NCBI RefSeq assembly: GCF_019443505.1
Contig: NZ_CP080377.1
Span: 1,488,001-1,552,000 of the forward strand
Source: Janthinobacterium sp. PAMC25594
GTDB taxonomy: Bacteria; Pseudomonadota; Gammaproteobacteria; Burkholderiales; Burkholderiaceae_D
Direction: 5' to 3'
DNA length: 64,000 bases
The translations under genes and the position numbers were made by a program. A model generated the notes under the pieces. It did no database searches, had not been told where the DNA came from, and saw only the letters and a program-made list of their open reading frames with translations. This document shows, in pieces, positions 36,611 to 45,270 of the stretch. The first letter of the stretch is position 1; each line of letters opens with the position of its first letter.

Positions 36611-36624
36611 TTCACCTGGATCAA
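36611..36624. promoter_or_regulatory. FNR/ANR-like box upstream of nrdD
   Basis: TTCAC-CTGG-ATCAA matches the FNR consensus at 8 of 10 positions with a perfect right half. It starts 109 bp before the nrdD ATG. Class III reductase genes are commonly FNR/ANR-dependent. Confidence 0.4.
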
Positions 36625-36719
36625 GGATACGCGAATCGCTTGCACGCCACCTTTGACTGCACTACATTTAGTAGATAACCTTCATAAAAACACCGCATGT
36701 TGTGTTTATTGGAGGTTTC

Positions 36720-38468
36720 ATGACAACGAATGCAGTTTCCCCCACACGCGGCCAGGTCGATGTCGCCGCGTCCATCAATGAATACCTGGAACGGCGCGAC
36801 TGGCGCGTCAACGCCAACGCCAACCAGGGGTATTCCCTGGGTGGCCTGATCCTCAATGTCTCGGGCAAGGTCATCGCCAACTACTGGCTGGACCAGGTGT
36901 ATCCGCCGGAAGTGGGCGCGGCGCACCGCGAAGCGGCGCTGCACATCCACGACCTCGACATGCTGGCCGGCTATTGCGCCGGCTGGTCGCTGCGTACCCT
37001 GCTGCATGAAGGCTTGAATGGCGTGCCGGGCAAGATCGAATCGGGCCCGCCGAAACACATGTCGAGCGCCATCGGCCAGATCGTCAATTTTCTCGGCACC
37101 CTGCAAAACGAATGGGCCGGCGCGCAGGCGTTCAGCTCCTTCGACACCTACATGGCACCCTACATCCGCAAGGACGGCCTGCGCTACGAAGACGTGCGCC
37201 AGTACATGCAGGAGCTGATATTCAACCTCAACGTGCCATCGCGCTGGGGCACGCAGACGCCGTTTACCAACCTCACGTTCGACTGGGTCTGCCCGGACGA
37301 CCTGCGCGAGCAGATTCCCGTCATCGCCGGCCAGGAGATGGACTTCAGCTATGGCGAGCTGCAGGCCGAGATGGACATGATCAACCGCGCGTATATCGAG
37401 ATCATGATGGCGGGCGACGCCAAGGGCCGCGTCTTCACCTTCCCCATCCCCACCTATAACATCACCGAGGATTTCGACTGGCATAGCGAGAATGCGGAAC
37501 GCCTGTTCGAGATGACGGCCCGCTACGGCCTGCCCTACTTCCAGAATTTCATCAATTCGGAACTCAAGCCGAACATGATCCGCTCCATGTGCTGCCGCTT
37601 GCAACTGGACTTGCGCGAACTGCTGAAACGGGGCAATGGCCTGTTCGGTTCCGCCGAGCAGACGGGCTCCTTGGGCGTGGTGACCATCAACTGCGCGCGC
37701 CTGGGCCACCTGTGGCGCGGCGACGAAGCGGCGCTGCTGGCCGACCTGGACCGCCTGCTGGAGCTGGGCAAAGTCAGCCTGGAAATCAAGCGCCGCACCA
37801 TCGAAGAACTGATGCAGCAAGGCCTGTTCCCCTACACGAAGCGCTACCTGGGCACCTTGCGCAATCACTTTTCCACCTTGGGCGTGAACGGCATCAACGA
37901 GATGATCCGCAATTTCAGCGGCGACGCTTACGACATCACGTCCGCCGAGGGCCATGCGCTGGCGATACGCCTGCTCGACCACGTGCGTGCCCGCATGGTG
38001 GCATTCCAGGAAGAGACGGGCCATATGTACAACCTGGAAGCGACGCCGGCCGAAGGCACGACGTACCGCTTTGCCCGCGAAGACCGCAAGCGCTATCCCG
38101 CCATCCTGCAGGCGGGTACCGTCGACAACCCGTATTACACGAACTCGTCGCAACTGCCCGTGGGCCACACGGACGATCCGTTCGAGGCGCTGGAATTGCA
38201 GGACGCACTGCAGCGCAAGTACACGGGCGGCACGGTGCTGCACCTGTACATGACGGAAGCGCTGTCGGACGCGAATGCCTGCCGCGAACTGGTCAAACGT
38301 GCCCTGAGCCGCTTTTCGCTGCCCTACATCACTGTCACCCCCACGTTTTCCATCTGCCCGCGCCACGGCTACCTGGCCGGCAAACATGAATTCTGCCCCA
38401 CCTGCGACGCGGAACTGATCGCCCGCAAGCAAGCCCACCCTGCTCCATCACTTGAGGAAACGCCATGA
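36720..38468 (+). CDS. nrdD: Anaerobic (class III) ribonucleoside-triphosphate reductase, large part
   Basis: A 582-residue class III reductase polypeptide. It contains SINEYLERRDWRVNANANQGYSLGGL at the N-terminus, the active-site region MCCRL near residue 300, and a C-terminal zinc site SICPRHGYLAGKHEFCPTCDAEL. It reduces ribonucleotides without oxygen using a glycyl radical. The protein ends after the zinc site, while single-chain homologues continue into the RVxGY radical segment. Here that segment is encoded by the next ORF, which overlaps the stop by ATGA. The start is fixed by GGAGG at 36711-36715. Confidence 0.93.
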   Translation: MTTNAVSPTRGQVDVAASINEYLERRDWRVNANANQGYSLGGLILNVSGKVIANYWLDQVYPPEVGAAHREAALHIHDLDMLAGYCAGWSLRTLLHEGLNGVPGKIESGPPKHMSSAIGQIVNFLGTLQNEWAGAQAFSSFDTYMAPYIRKDGLRYEDVRQYMQELIFNLNVPSRWGTQTPFTNLTFDWVCPDDLREQIPVIAGQEMDFSYGELQAEMDMINRAYIEIMMAGDAKGRVFTFPIPTYNITEDFDWHSENAERLFEMTARYGLPYFQNFINSELKPNMIRSMCCRLQLDLRELLKRGNGLFGSAEQTGSLGVVTINCARLGHLWRGDEAALLADLDRLLELGKVSLEIKRRTIEELMQQGLFPYTKRYLGTLRNHFSTLGVNGINEMIRNFSGDAYDITSAEGHALAIRLLDHVRARMVAFQEETGHMYNLEATPAEGTTYRFAREDRKRYPAILQAGTVDNPYYTNSSQLPVGHTDDPFEALELQDALQRKYTGGTVLHLYMTEALSDANACRELVKRALSRFSLPYITVTPTFSICPRHGYLAGKHEFCPTCDAELIARKQAHPAPSLEETP

Positions 38469-38665
38469 ATGCACGTCCCGACTTCACTCCCGCCATCACC
38501 CTGCTCGACACCGAACGCCAGCGCTGCGAAATCTGGACGCGCGTGATGGGCTACCACCGCCCCGTCGCCTCGTTCAACATCGGCAAGCAGGGCGAATTCC
38601 ACGAGCGCCAGTATTTTACGCAAGCGAGCGCCCGGGTTGGCCAGCCCGCCTGCCATGGCGCTTGA
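38465..38665 (+). CDS. Glycyl-radical C-terminal segment of NrdD as a separate 66-residue protein
   Basis: The 66 residues contain RCEIWTRVMGYHRPVASFN followed by IGKQGEFHERQYF, which is the C-terminal glycyl-radical segment of class III reductases. The radical glycine would be Gly29 in RVMGY. The ATG overlaps the TGA of nrdD (ATGA), so the two may be translated by termination-reinitiation, or joined by a -1 shift. It overlaps the nrdG start by 11 bp. The enzyme would need both chains, with NrdG placing the radical on this small subunit. A sequencing frameshift is the main alternative, but the 20 residues before RCEIW look like a natural N-terminus. Confidence 0.8.
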   Translation: MNARPDFTPAITLLDTERQRCEIWTRVMGYHRPVASFNIGKQGEFHERQYFTQASARVGQPACHGA

Positions 38666-39362
38666 ACTGAAAGTAGGCGGCCTGACGCCCTTTTCCGCCA
38701 CCGACTATCCGGGCAAGCTGGCGGCCGTGGTCTTCGTGCAGGGCTGCCCCTGGCGTTGCGGCTATTGCCACAATCCGCACCTGCAGGCACGCACGCCGGA
38801 GGGCGCCATGCCGTGGCAGGACGTATTGACCTGGCTGCGCCGCCGCGTCGGCCTGGTCGACGCCGTCGTCTTCAGCGGCGGCGAGGCGTGCATGGACCCG
38901 GCGCTGGCGCGCGCCATGCTGGACGTCAGGGAACTGGGTTTCGGCATCGGCCTGCACACGGCCTGCATCTATCCGCAGCGCCTGCAGGAAGTGCTGCCCC
39001 TGGTCGACTGGGTCGGCTTCGACATCAAGGCGCCGTTTGCCGACTATCGTCTTGTGACCCGCGTGGCCGGCAGCGGCGACCCGGCGCGCGCCTGCCTGGA
39101 CGCCATCCTCGCCAGCGGCGTGGCCTACGAATGCCGCACCACCACCCATCCGGACCTGCTGCCCGATGCACAACTGCTGGCACTGGCCACCACCCTGGCC
39201 GCCAAAGGCGTCGACAACTACGTGCTGCAGCAGTTCCGCGCCGAAGGCTGTGCAGATGCGGCGCTGGCCGGCCGCCCCCTGCACGGCTATCCGTCGGCGA
39301 GCACGGTGGCGCAAATCGGCGCCATGTTTCCCCGTTTTACATTCCGTAATCATGGCAGTTGA
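38655..39362 (+). CDS. nrdG: Anaerobic ribonucleotide reductase activating enzyme (radical SAM)
   Basis: A 235-residue radical SAM protein. The cluster motif is CPWRCGYCHNP (CxxxCxxC), followed by VVFSGGEACMDP and DWVGFDIKAPF, as in NrdG/PFL-activase-type proteins. It cleaves S-adenosylmethionine to place the radical on the NrdD glycine. Start at 38655 (MALELKVGG) lies inside the end of the small glycyl-radical ORF; a TTG 6 codons upstream is possible. A small AT-rich hairpin follows the stop. Confidence 0.93.
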   Translation: MALELKVGGLTPFSATDYPGKLAAVVFVQGCPWRCGYCHNPHLQARTPEGAMPWQDVLTWLRRRVGLVDAVVFSGGEACMDPALARAMLDVRELGFGIGLHTACIYPQRLQEVLPLVDWVGFDIKAPFADYRLVTRVAGSGDPARACLDAILASGVAYECRTTTHPDLLPDAQLLALATTLAAKGVDNYVLQQFRAEGCADAALAGRPLHGYPSASTVAQIGAMFPRFTFRNHGS

Positions 39363-39376
39363 GCCTGTAACCACAT

Positions 39377-39400
39377 AATTTTGCAAAGCCCCGCAAAATT
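39377..39400 (+). terminator. Weak terminator-like hairpin after nrdG
   Basis: AATTTTGC (39377-39384) pairs perfectly with GCAAAATT (39393-39400) around 8 nt. The stem is AT-rich without a T-run after it, so termination strength is doubtful. Confidence 0.4.
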
Positions 39401-39510
39401 ACCCGTTCTGCAACGCTGAAATGCCTTGCGTGCTGTAATGTATCAACTGTGCCGCGCACCACGCGCAGCCCGTCAGATTCCTCACACAGCATTACAGATA
39501 AGCGTCATCC

Positions 39511-42500
39511 ATGAACGATTTCACAGCAGTCAGTCCAGGCATCCCTTCCACCCACGCCGACATCCTGTACGGCCCGCCGCGACCGGATCTGCTGCGCGAG
39601 GAAGTGCTGGCCGACCTGCTCGAAGCGACGGCTCGCCGCTGCCCGCAGCAAATCGCGCTGATCGACGGCGCGCGCCGCATCACGTATGCCGAACTCGATG
39701 CGCAGGCTGGCCTGGCCGCGTCGCGCCTGGTGGCGGCCGGCGTCAAGCCCGGCGACATCGTGGGCCTGTGGCTGCCGCGCGGCGCCCCTCTGCTGCTGAT
39801 GCAGGCGGCCATCGCCAAGGCGGGCGCCGCCTGGCTGCCCGTCGATGAAGACACGCCCGTCGAGCGCCTGCAAGTGTGCCTCGATGACGCCAACGGCTTT
39901 GGCGTCATCAGCTGCGCGCAGTTCGCGCCGCGTCTGTTGGATGCTGGCGTCCAGCGTCCCGTGTGGACGGCGGAAAGCCTGCTGGCCCCCGCCGCGCCGG
40001 GCGAACTGCTGCCCGCGCGCGGCGCCGTGCTGCCCACACACCCCGCGTACGTCATCTACACGTCCGGCTCGACGGGCAAGCCCAAGGGCATATTGATCAA
40101 TCAGCGCAGCATCTGCCACTTCCTGCGCAGCGAAAACGCCGTGCTGGAAGTGACGCAAGCCGATACCGTCTACCAGGGCTTTTCCGTCGCCTTCGACATG
40201 TCGTTCGAAGAAATCTGGATCGCCTACCTGGTGGGCGCCACCCTGTGGCTGGGCCCCAAGGAGATTTCGGGCGACCCGGAAGCCTTGCCGCGCGCCTTGG
40301 CCGCCAATCACGTCACCGTGCTGCACGCCGTGCCAACCCTGCTGGCCCTGTTCGCCGAGGAAGTACCGAGCCTGCGCCTGATCAACCTGGGCGGCGAGAT
40401 GTGCCCGGAATCGCTGGTCGAGCGCTGGTCGCGCCCGGGCCGCGCCATGTTCAACACCTATGGCCCGACAGAGGCGACCGTCTCGTGCAGCCTGGCGCGG
40501 CTGCGGCCCGGTGAACCCGTCACCATCGGCACGCCGCTGCCCAACTATGGCTTGCTGGTGCTGCAGGTGGCCGAGCCGGGTGAGCACCGTCCCTTGATCC
40601 TGCTGCCGCGCGGCGAAACGGGAGAGTTGTGCATCATCGGCCCCGGCCTGGCCGAAGGCTACCTGGGCCGGCCCGACCTGACGGTGGAAAAATTCCTGCC
40701 CAATCCATGGGCGACCAGCGAGGATGACGCACGCCTGTACCGCACGGGCGACCTGGCGCGCATCGATGCCGACGGCCAGGTGCTGTGCCTGGGCCGCGCC
40801 GACGACCAGGTGAAAATACGCGGCTTCCGCGTGGAGCTGGGCGAAATCGAAGCCGTGCTGGCGCAGCAACCCGGCGTGGGCACGGTGGCCGTCTTGCTGC
40901 GCAAGGATGACGGCATCGACCAGCTGGTGGCCTACATCGTCGGCAGCGACGATGCGCCCGACGATGCGCTGACGACGAAAACCCTGCGCAGCGCATTGAA
41001 CCTGCATCTGCCGCCGTACATGGTGCCGGGCCGTTTTGAATTGCTGCCGCTGATGCCGCGCCTCACCTCAGGCAAGATCGACCGGAAGGCGCTGAAGGCC
41101 ATGCCGCTCTCGACGCCGCCGGCCGGCGAGGCGGGCGAATCGGACGTGCCGGAAACGCCGGCCGAAGCGGCCCTGTTCGCGGCGCTGGCGACACTGTTCC
41201 CGGGCCAGCCGATACGGCGCCAGTTTGACTTCTTCAGCGATCTCGGTGGCCACTCGTTCCTGGCCGCGCGCCTGGCCTCCGCCCTGCGCGCCGATCCGGC
41301 TTACGCCCACATGACGGTGCGCGACATTTATCACAATCGCCAGATCGGCAAGATCGCCGCCGTACTGAACGAAGCGCCAGCGCTGGCCACGCCGGAAGCG
41401 GATTGGACGCCGCCATCGGCCACGAAGCGCTGGATTTGCGGCGCGGCGCAGGCGGCGGCCGTGCCGGGCCTCGTCACTCTGCGCATGGCGCAATGGATGG
41501 CGCCGTTTTTCACCTATCACTTCTTCACGGGCGACACGGGCGACACCGTGCCGCGCGCCATCGCCGCCTCGATCGGCGTGTTCTTGCTCGCGACCCTGGC
41601 CGAATTTGCCATCGCGATTGCCGGCAAGTGGCTGATCGCCGGACGCCTGAAGCCGGGCAGCTATCCGCTGTGGGGTTTCACCTATTACCGCTGGTGGCTG
41701 GCCGACCGTCTGGTCGAATCGGCGCCCGCGTATCTGCTCAGCGGCTCGTCACTGAACAGCTGGTGGCTGCGCGCGCTGGGCGCGAAAGTGGGCAAGGAAG
41801 TGGTCATCGGCTCGATGACCCTGCGCGCGCCCGACCTGCTGTCCATCGGCGACAACGTCAGCGTCGGCAATGCCGTCAACTTTGAAAACGCCCGCGTGGA
41901 ACGGGGCCGTTTGCTGCTGGGCCAGATCAGCATCGGCGACGATGCCTGCATCAGCTCTTACGCGATTTTGGAAGGCAATACCAGCGTGGGCGCCTTCGGC
42001 CACCTGGAGGGACAATCCGCGCTGGCCGATGGCGCGTCGGTGCCGGACGGCCGCGTCTATACCGGTTCGCCCGCGCGCGACATCGGCCCCTACGACCGGG
42101 CCAGCCAGCCGCCGCGCCCCGCCGTCTCACGCCTGCGCCTGACGGGCGAAACCCTGTTCTTCTGCTTCGGCATGGTGCTCATCGCCGTGCTGTTCTTCAT
42201 GCCCGTCTTCCCCAGCTTCGTGCTGATCGACTGGTTCGACGAACGTGAAATGATGCCGTGGCTGCAGGGGCGCGACGTGACGACCCAGCTGGCCCGCTAC
42301 TTCCTGCTGGCCTTCCCCGCCAGCGCCGTGCTGATCGTGCTGACCGCCCTGCTGTCGGCCGCCATCCGCTGGGGCGCGCTGCCCCGCTTGAAGCCGGGTA
42401 GCTCGCCCGTGCACAGCAATATCTACTGCGCCAAGTGGCTGGTCAGCCATATCCAGGAATCGAGCCTGAACGTCCTGCACGGCATTTACGCCACCGTGTA

Positions 42501-43566
42501 CGCGCCATACTGGTACCGCCTGCTGGGCGCCAAGGTGGGCAAGGGCGCCGAGATTTCCACGGCGCTGGGCGTGGTGCCCGACATGCTGACCCTGGGCGAC
42601 GACACCTTCATCGCCGACGCCGTCATGCTGGGCGACGAGCAGATCGACGGCGGCTGGATGACCATGCGCCCCACCGTCATCTCGCACCGCAGCTTTGTCG
42701 GCAACGGCAGCTATATCCCGGACGGCACCGTGCTGCCCGAACATGTGCTGATCGGCGTGCACACGCACGCGCCGCGCAATGAGCAAATGCACAGCGGCGA
42801 CACCTGGCTCGGCTCCCCGCCCATGCACCTGCCCGCGCGCGAACAGGTCAGCGGCTTTGCCGAGCACCTGACGTTCAAGCCATCCATGCTGCGTCGCCTG
42901 GGCCGCAGCCTGATCGAAGCCTTCCGCATCGTCGCGCCGCACGCGGTGGTGATCGCCGTTGGCTACACCCTGGTGCTGGACGTGATGCCGATCGCGGGCG
43001 CCGGGCGCTGGGGCGAAGTGGTGGGCGACCTTGCCATTGCCGGCATCGCCTACGGCATCGGCAATTTCCTCGTCGTGGTGCTGTTCAAGTGGCTGCTGCT
43101 GGGACGCTACCGCAAGCACGCGGCGCCCATGTGGACGCCGTTCGTGTGGATTTCGGAAGGTGTCACGAACCTGTATGAAGGCATCGCCGTGCCCAACTTC
43201 ATGCGCTACCTGCGCGGCACGCCGTGGCTGCCGCTGGCTTTCCGCCTGTTCGGCTGCAAGATCGGCCGCGGCGTCTACATGGACACGACGGACATCACGG
43301 AATTCGACTGCGTGCATATCGGCGACTACAGCGAATTGAACGCCCTCACCTGTCCCCAAACGCATTTATTCGAAGACCGCGTCATGAAAATCGACCACGT
43401 GGAGATCGGCCAGCGCGTCTACATGGGCCCGCGCAGCTCCGTGCTGTACAGCGCCAAGGTGGGCGACAATGCGCGCCTGGGCCCGTTGACCCTGGTGATG
43501 AAGGGTGAACACATCCCCGCCGGCAGCAACTGGGCAGGCTGCCCGGCCGCGCCTTTGCGCAGCTGA
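39511..43566 (+). CDS. Pls/PosA-type single-module NRPS with membrane beta-helix tandem domains
   Basis: A 1351-residue protein. Residues 1-530 form an adenylation domain with A3 YTSGSTGKPKG (183-193), A4 AFDMSFEE, A5 NTYGPTE, A7 YRTGDLARID and A10 Lys522. A thiolation domain follows with GGHS, Ser582 being the phosphopantetheine site. Instead of condensation or thioesterase domains there are hydrophobic helices and three related left-handed beta-helix-like blocks (LGAKVGKEVVIGS, LGAKVGKGAEIST, FGCKIGRGVYMDT). This is the plan of epsilon-poly-lysine synthetase (Pls), which makes cationic isopeptide homopolymers. My hand-read specificity code is D-M-E-H-I-L-T-V-S-K; the acidic third position suggests a basic amino acid. 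A phosphopantetheinyl transferase gene follows after 9 bp. Confidence 0.88.
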   Translation: MNDFTAVSPGIPSTHADILYGPPRPDLLREEVLADLLEATARRCPQQIALIDGARRITYAELDAQAGLAASRLVAAGVKPGDIVGLWLPRGAPLLLMQAAIAKAGAAWLPVDEDTPVERLQVCLDDANGFGVISCAQFAPRLLDAGVQRPVWTAESLLAPAAPGELLPARGAVLPTHPAYVIYTSGSTGKPKGILINQRSICHFLRSENAVLEVTQADTVYQGFSVAFDMSFEEIWIAYLVGATLWLGPKEISGDPEALPRALAANHVTVLHAVPTLLALFAEEVPSLRLINLGGEMCPESLVERWSRPGRAMFNTYGPTEATVSCSLARLRPGEPVTIGTPLPNYGLLVLQVAEPGEHRPLILLPRGETGELCIIGPGLAEGYLGRPDLTVEKFLPNPWATSEDDARLYRTGDLARIDADGQVLCLGRADDQVKIRGFRVELGEIEAVLAQQPGVGTVAVLLRKDDGIDQLVAYIVGSDDAPDDALTTKTLRSALNLHLPPYMVPGRFELLPLMPRLTSGKIDRKALKAMPLSTPPAGEAGESDVPETPAEAALFAALATLFPGQPIRRQFDFFSDLGGHSFLAARLASALRADPAYAHMTVRDIYHNRQIGKIAAVLNEAPALATPEADWTPPSATKRWICGAAQAAAVPGLVTLRMAQWMAPFFTYHFFTGDTGDTVPRAIAASIGVFLLATLAEFAIAIAGKWLIAGRLKPGSYPLWGFTYYRWWLADRLVESAPAYLLSGSSLNSWWLRALGAKVGKEVVIGSMTLRAPDLLSIGDNVSVGNAVNFENARVERGRLLLGQISIGDDACISSYAILEGNTSVGAFGHLEGQSALADGASVPDGRVYTGSPARDIGPYDRASQPPRPAVSRLRLTGETLFFCFGMVLIAVLFFMPVFPSFVLIDWFDEREMMPWLQGRDVTTQLARYFLLAFPASAVLIVLTALLSAAIRWGALPRLKPGSSPVHSNIYCAKWLVSHIQESSLNVLHGIYATVYAPYWYRLLGAKVGKGAEISTALGVVPDMLTLGDDTFIADAVMLGDEQIDGGWMTMRPTVISHRSFVGNGSYIPDGTVLPEHVLIGVHTHAPRNEQMHSGDTWLGSPPMHLPAREQVSGFAEHLTFKPSMLRRLGRSLIEAFRIVAPHAVVIAVGYTLVLDVMPIAGAGRWGEVVGDLAIAGIAYGIGNFLVVVLFKWLLLGRYRKHAAPMWTPFVWISEGVTNLYEGIAVPNFMRYLRGTPWLPLAFRLFGCKIGRGVYMDTTDITEFDCVHIGDYSELNALTCPQTHLFEDRVMKIDHVEIGQRVYMGPRSSVLYSAKVGDNARLGPLTLVMKGEHIPAGSNWAGCPAAPLRS

Positions 43567-43575
43567 TCGCAGCGG

Positions 43576-44127
43576 ATGGATGCAACGGTGCTCTGGTCGG
43601 GCGACGACGTGCTGGTGATCGGTATCGCCGCCGTCCTGCCGCGCGCGGAAGCCCGCCAGCGCCTCCGCGCCGCCGTGCGCGAAGCGGCCGCGCAGTGGCT
43701 GCAACTGGACATCGAGGCGATCTCGGCGGAGTCGACGCCGGGCGCTCCTCCCCGTTTGCTGCTGCCCGGCGGCGTGGCCAGCCTGTCGTTCAGCCATGAC
43801 GAGGGACTCTCGCTGGCTGCCGTCCACCTGCATGGCGCGGTCGGCATCGACGTGATGCGCGTGCAGGACATTGCCGACTGGGCGAATCTGGCGCGCGATT
43901 ACCTGGGGCCGCAGGTGGCCGAGGAACTGGCCGCCTGTCCCGATGCACTGCGCCCGCTGCTGTTGGCGCAGGCGTGGACGGCGCGCGAGGCGGCGCTCAA
44001 GTGCGCGGGCAGGCAGTTGGCAGAGTGGGATGGGGTGGCATTGAATTGTCATTTGCAAGCCGTGGAGACGCCGCAAAATTTCGTGGCAACGTTAGCGACA
44101 ATCCGGGGTCAGACCCGACGGGTCTGA
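43576..44127 (+). CDS. Sfp-type 4'-phosphopantetheinyl transferase
   Basis: A 183-residue PPTase that would load coenzyme A-derived phosphopantetheine onto Ser582 of the adjacent NRPS. Motifs: SFSHDEGLSLAAV (P1-like), VGIDVMRV with the Mg-binding Asp, and WTAREAALKCAG (WxxxEAxxK). It is short compared with Sfp (about 224). Its last eight residues and TGA stop are formed by the GGGGTCAGACCC hairpin, so the original C-terminus may have been replaced by repeat insertion. It is co-oriented and 9 bp behind the NRPS. Confidence 0.85.
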   Translation: MDATVLWSGDDVLVIGIAAVLPRAEARQRLRAAVREAAAQWLQLDIEAISAESTPGAPPRLLLPGGVASLSFSHDEGLSLAAVHLHGAVGIDVMRVQDIADWANLARDYLGPQVAEELAACPDALRPLLLAQAWTAREAALKCAGRQLAEWDGVALNCHLQAVETPQNFVATLATIRGQTRRV

Positions 44128-44131
44128 CCCC
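44105..44131. repeat. GGGGTCAGACCC perfect hairpin, copy 2
   Basis: GGGGTCAGACCC (44105-44116), loop GAC, and GGGTCTGACCCC (44120-44131) form a 12-bp perfect stem. It overlaps the 3' end of the PPTase gene and could also act as its terminator, although no T-run follows. Confidence 0.85.
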
Positions 44132-44159
44132 AGCTTCACGCTGTTGGGTTAATTCCCAC

Positions 44160-44258
44160 TCAATCCTCTTTACCGTCATCAGCCGCGCCGATCTGGACGA
44201 AAATCAGTTTTACGATAATACTGACGAGCAGTCCCAGCACCCCGATCAATTCCAGCAT
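44160..44258 (-). CDS. Possible 32-residue single-span membrane peptide
   Basis: An ATG at 44258 with AAAGGAAAG at ideal spacing opens a 32-codon frame. It begins MLELIGVLGLLVSIIVKLIF, a single hydrophobic helix, and ends in the acidic tail GAADDGKED before TGA. The combination of strong ribosome site, clean helix and charged end is typical of real small membrane proteins. It is antisense to the spacer between the PPTase and the LysR gene; its ATG is 104 bp from the divergent LysR start. No family recognised. Confidence 0.5.
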   Translation of the reverse strand: MLELIGVLGLLVSIIVKLIFVQIGAADDGKED

Positions 44259-44361
44259 GGTCTTTCCTTTGCAGTGACAGAAGACCAGGCCACTGTAGCG
44301 CGAACGACGGGGCCAGGCCAATATCAAATCAGGCAGTCACCGATCTCGAAAAGGCATACGA

Positions 44362-45270
44362 TTGATTTCCATCAGACAGTTCCGCTATTTTGTCGAAGTC
44401 GTCGATGCAGGCAGCTACTCGCGCGCGGCGGAAAAGTTATATATCGCGCAGTCGGCCCTGAGCCGGCAGATCAAGGAGCTGGAAAGCGAGGTGCAAGCGC
44501 TGCTGCTGACGCGCGACGCGCGCCATATCGAACTCACTCCGGCGGGACAGGTCTTTTATGATCGGGCCAAGCGCATCCTCGACGACATCGACGAAACCGT
44601 GCGCCAGACGCGCCATGTAGGGCAAGGCGCGCAAGGCATCATCCGCCTGCTGCATTCGAGCTCCGTCACGCTCACGCCCGCCATCGGCGCCGTGCTGAAC
44701 CGCCTGCTGGCGCAATTCCCCGGCGTTTCGCTCGACGTGTCGAAAGGCTCGTCGGAAAACCAGGCGTTTGATATCGAGGAAGGCCGCGCCGACCTGGGCC
44801 TGGTGCGCCTGCCCACCTTGCGCAAGCATGCCAATATCGTCGTGCGCGAACTGTTTGCGGAAAAGCTGGTGGTGGCCGTGTCGGCGATGTCGCCATTGGC
44901 CGCGCTGGAGCGCACGACGATCGCCGCCCTGCGCGACGAAGCGTTCGTCTCGATCCCGCACCAGGACCGGGGCGGCCTCAGTTACCTGGTGGCGGGCCTG
45001 TGCCTGGCGCAGGGATTCTTTCCGAAGGCGGCGCGCGCCCTGTCGCGCAAGACCTCGCAGCTGAACCTGATCGAGGCCAACATGGGCATCGCCATCGTCC
45101 CCGACAGCATGCGCCTGGTGGCGCCGCCCGGCGTGCGTTTTATTGCGCTGCCCGACGAGCAATCGCATTCCGTCGTCGGCCTGATCTCGCCGCGCGCGGC
45201 CAGCGGCATGGTGGCCGCGTTTACGGAAGCGTTCGTGCGCGAGATGAACGCATTGGCAACGACGGATTAA
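44362..45270 (+). CDS. LysR-family transcriptional regulator
   Basis: A 302-residue LTTR. The N-terminal winged HTH reads FRYFVEVVDAGSYSRAAEKLYIAQSALSRQIKELE, and the rest is a periplasmic-binding-like effector domain (GIIRLLHSSSVTLTPAIGAVLN, MGIAIVPDSMRLV). The start is TTG at 44362, with AAAAGG 8-13 nt upstream; no ATG in frame would keep the HTH whole. It diverges from the 32-residue peptide gene, a usual LysR target position, and converges with the TrpF-like gene with a 4-bp overlap of the ends. Ligand unknown. Confidence 0.92.
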   Translation: MISIRQFRYFVEVVDAGSYSRAAEKLYIAQSALSRQIKELESEVQALLLTRDARHIELTPAGQVFYDRAKRILDDIDETVRQTRHVGQGAQGIIRLLHSSSVTLTPAIGAVLNRLLAQFPGVSLDVSKGSSENQAFDIEEGRADLGLVRLPTLRKHANIVVRELFAEKLVVAVSAMSPLAALERTTIAALRDEAFVSIPHQDRGGLSYLVAGLCLAQGFFPKAARALSRKTSQLNLIEANMGIAIVPDSMRLVAPPGVRFIALPDEQSHSVVGLISPRAASGMVAAFTEAFVREMNALATTD

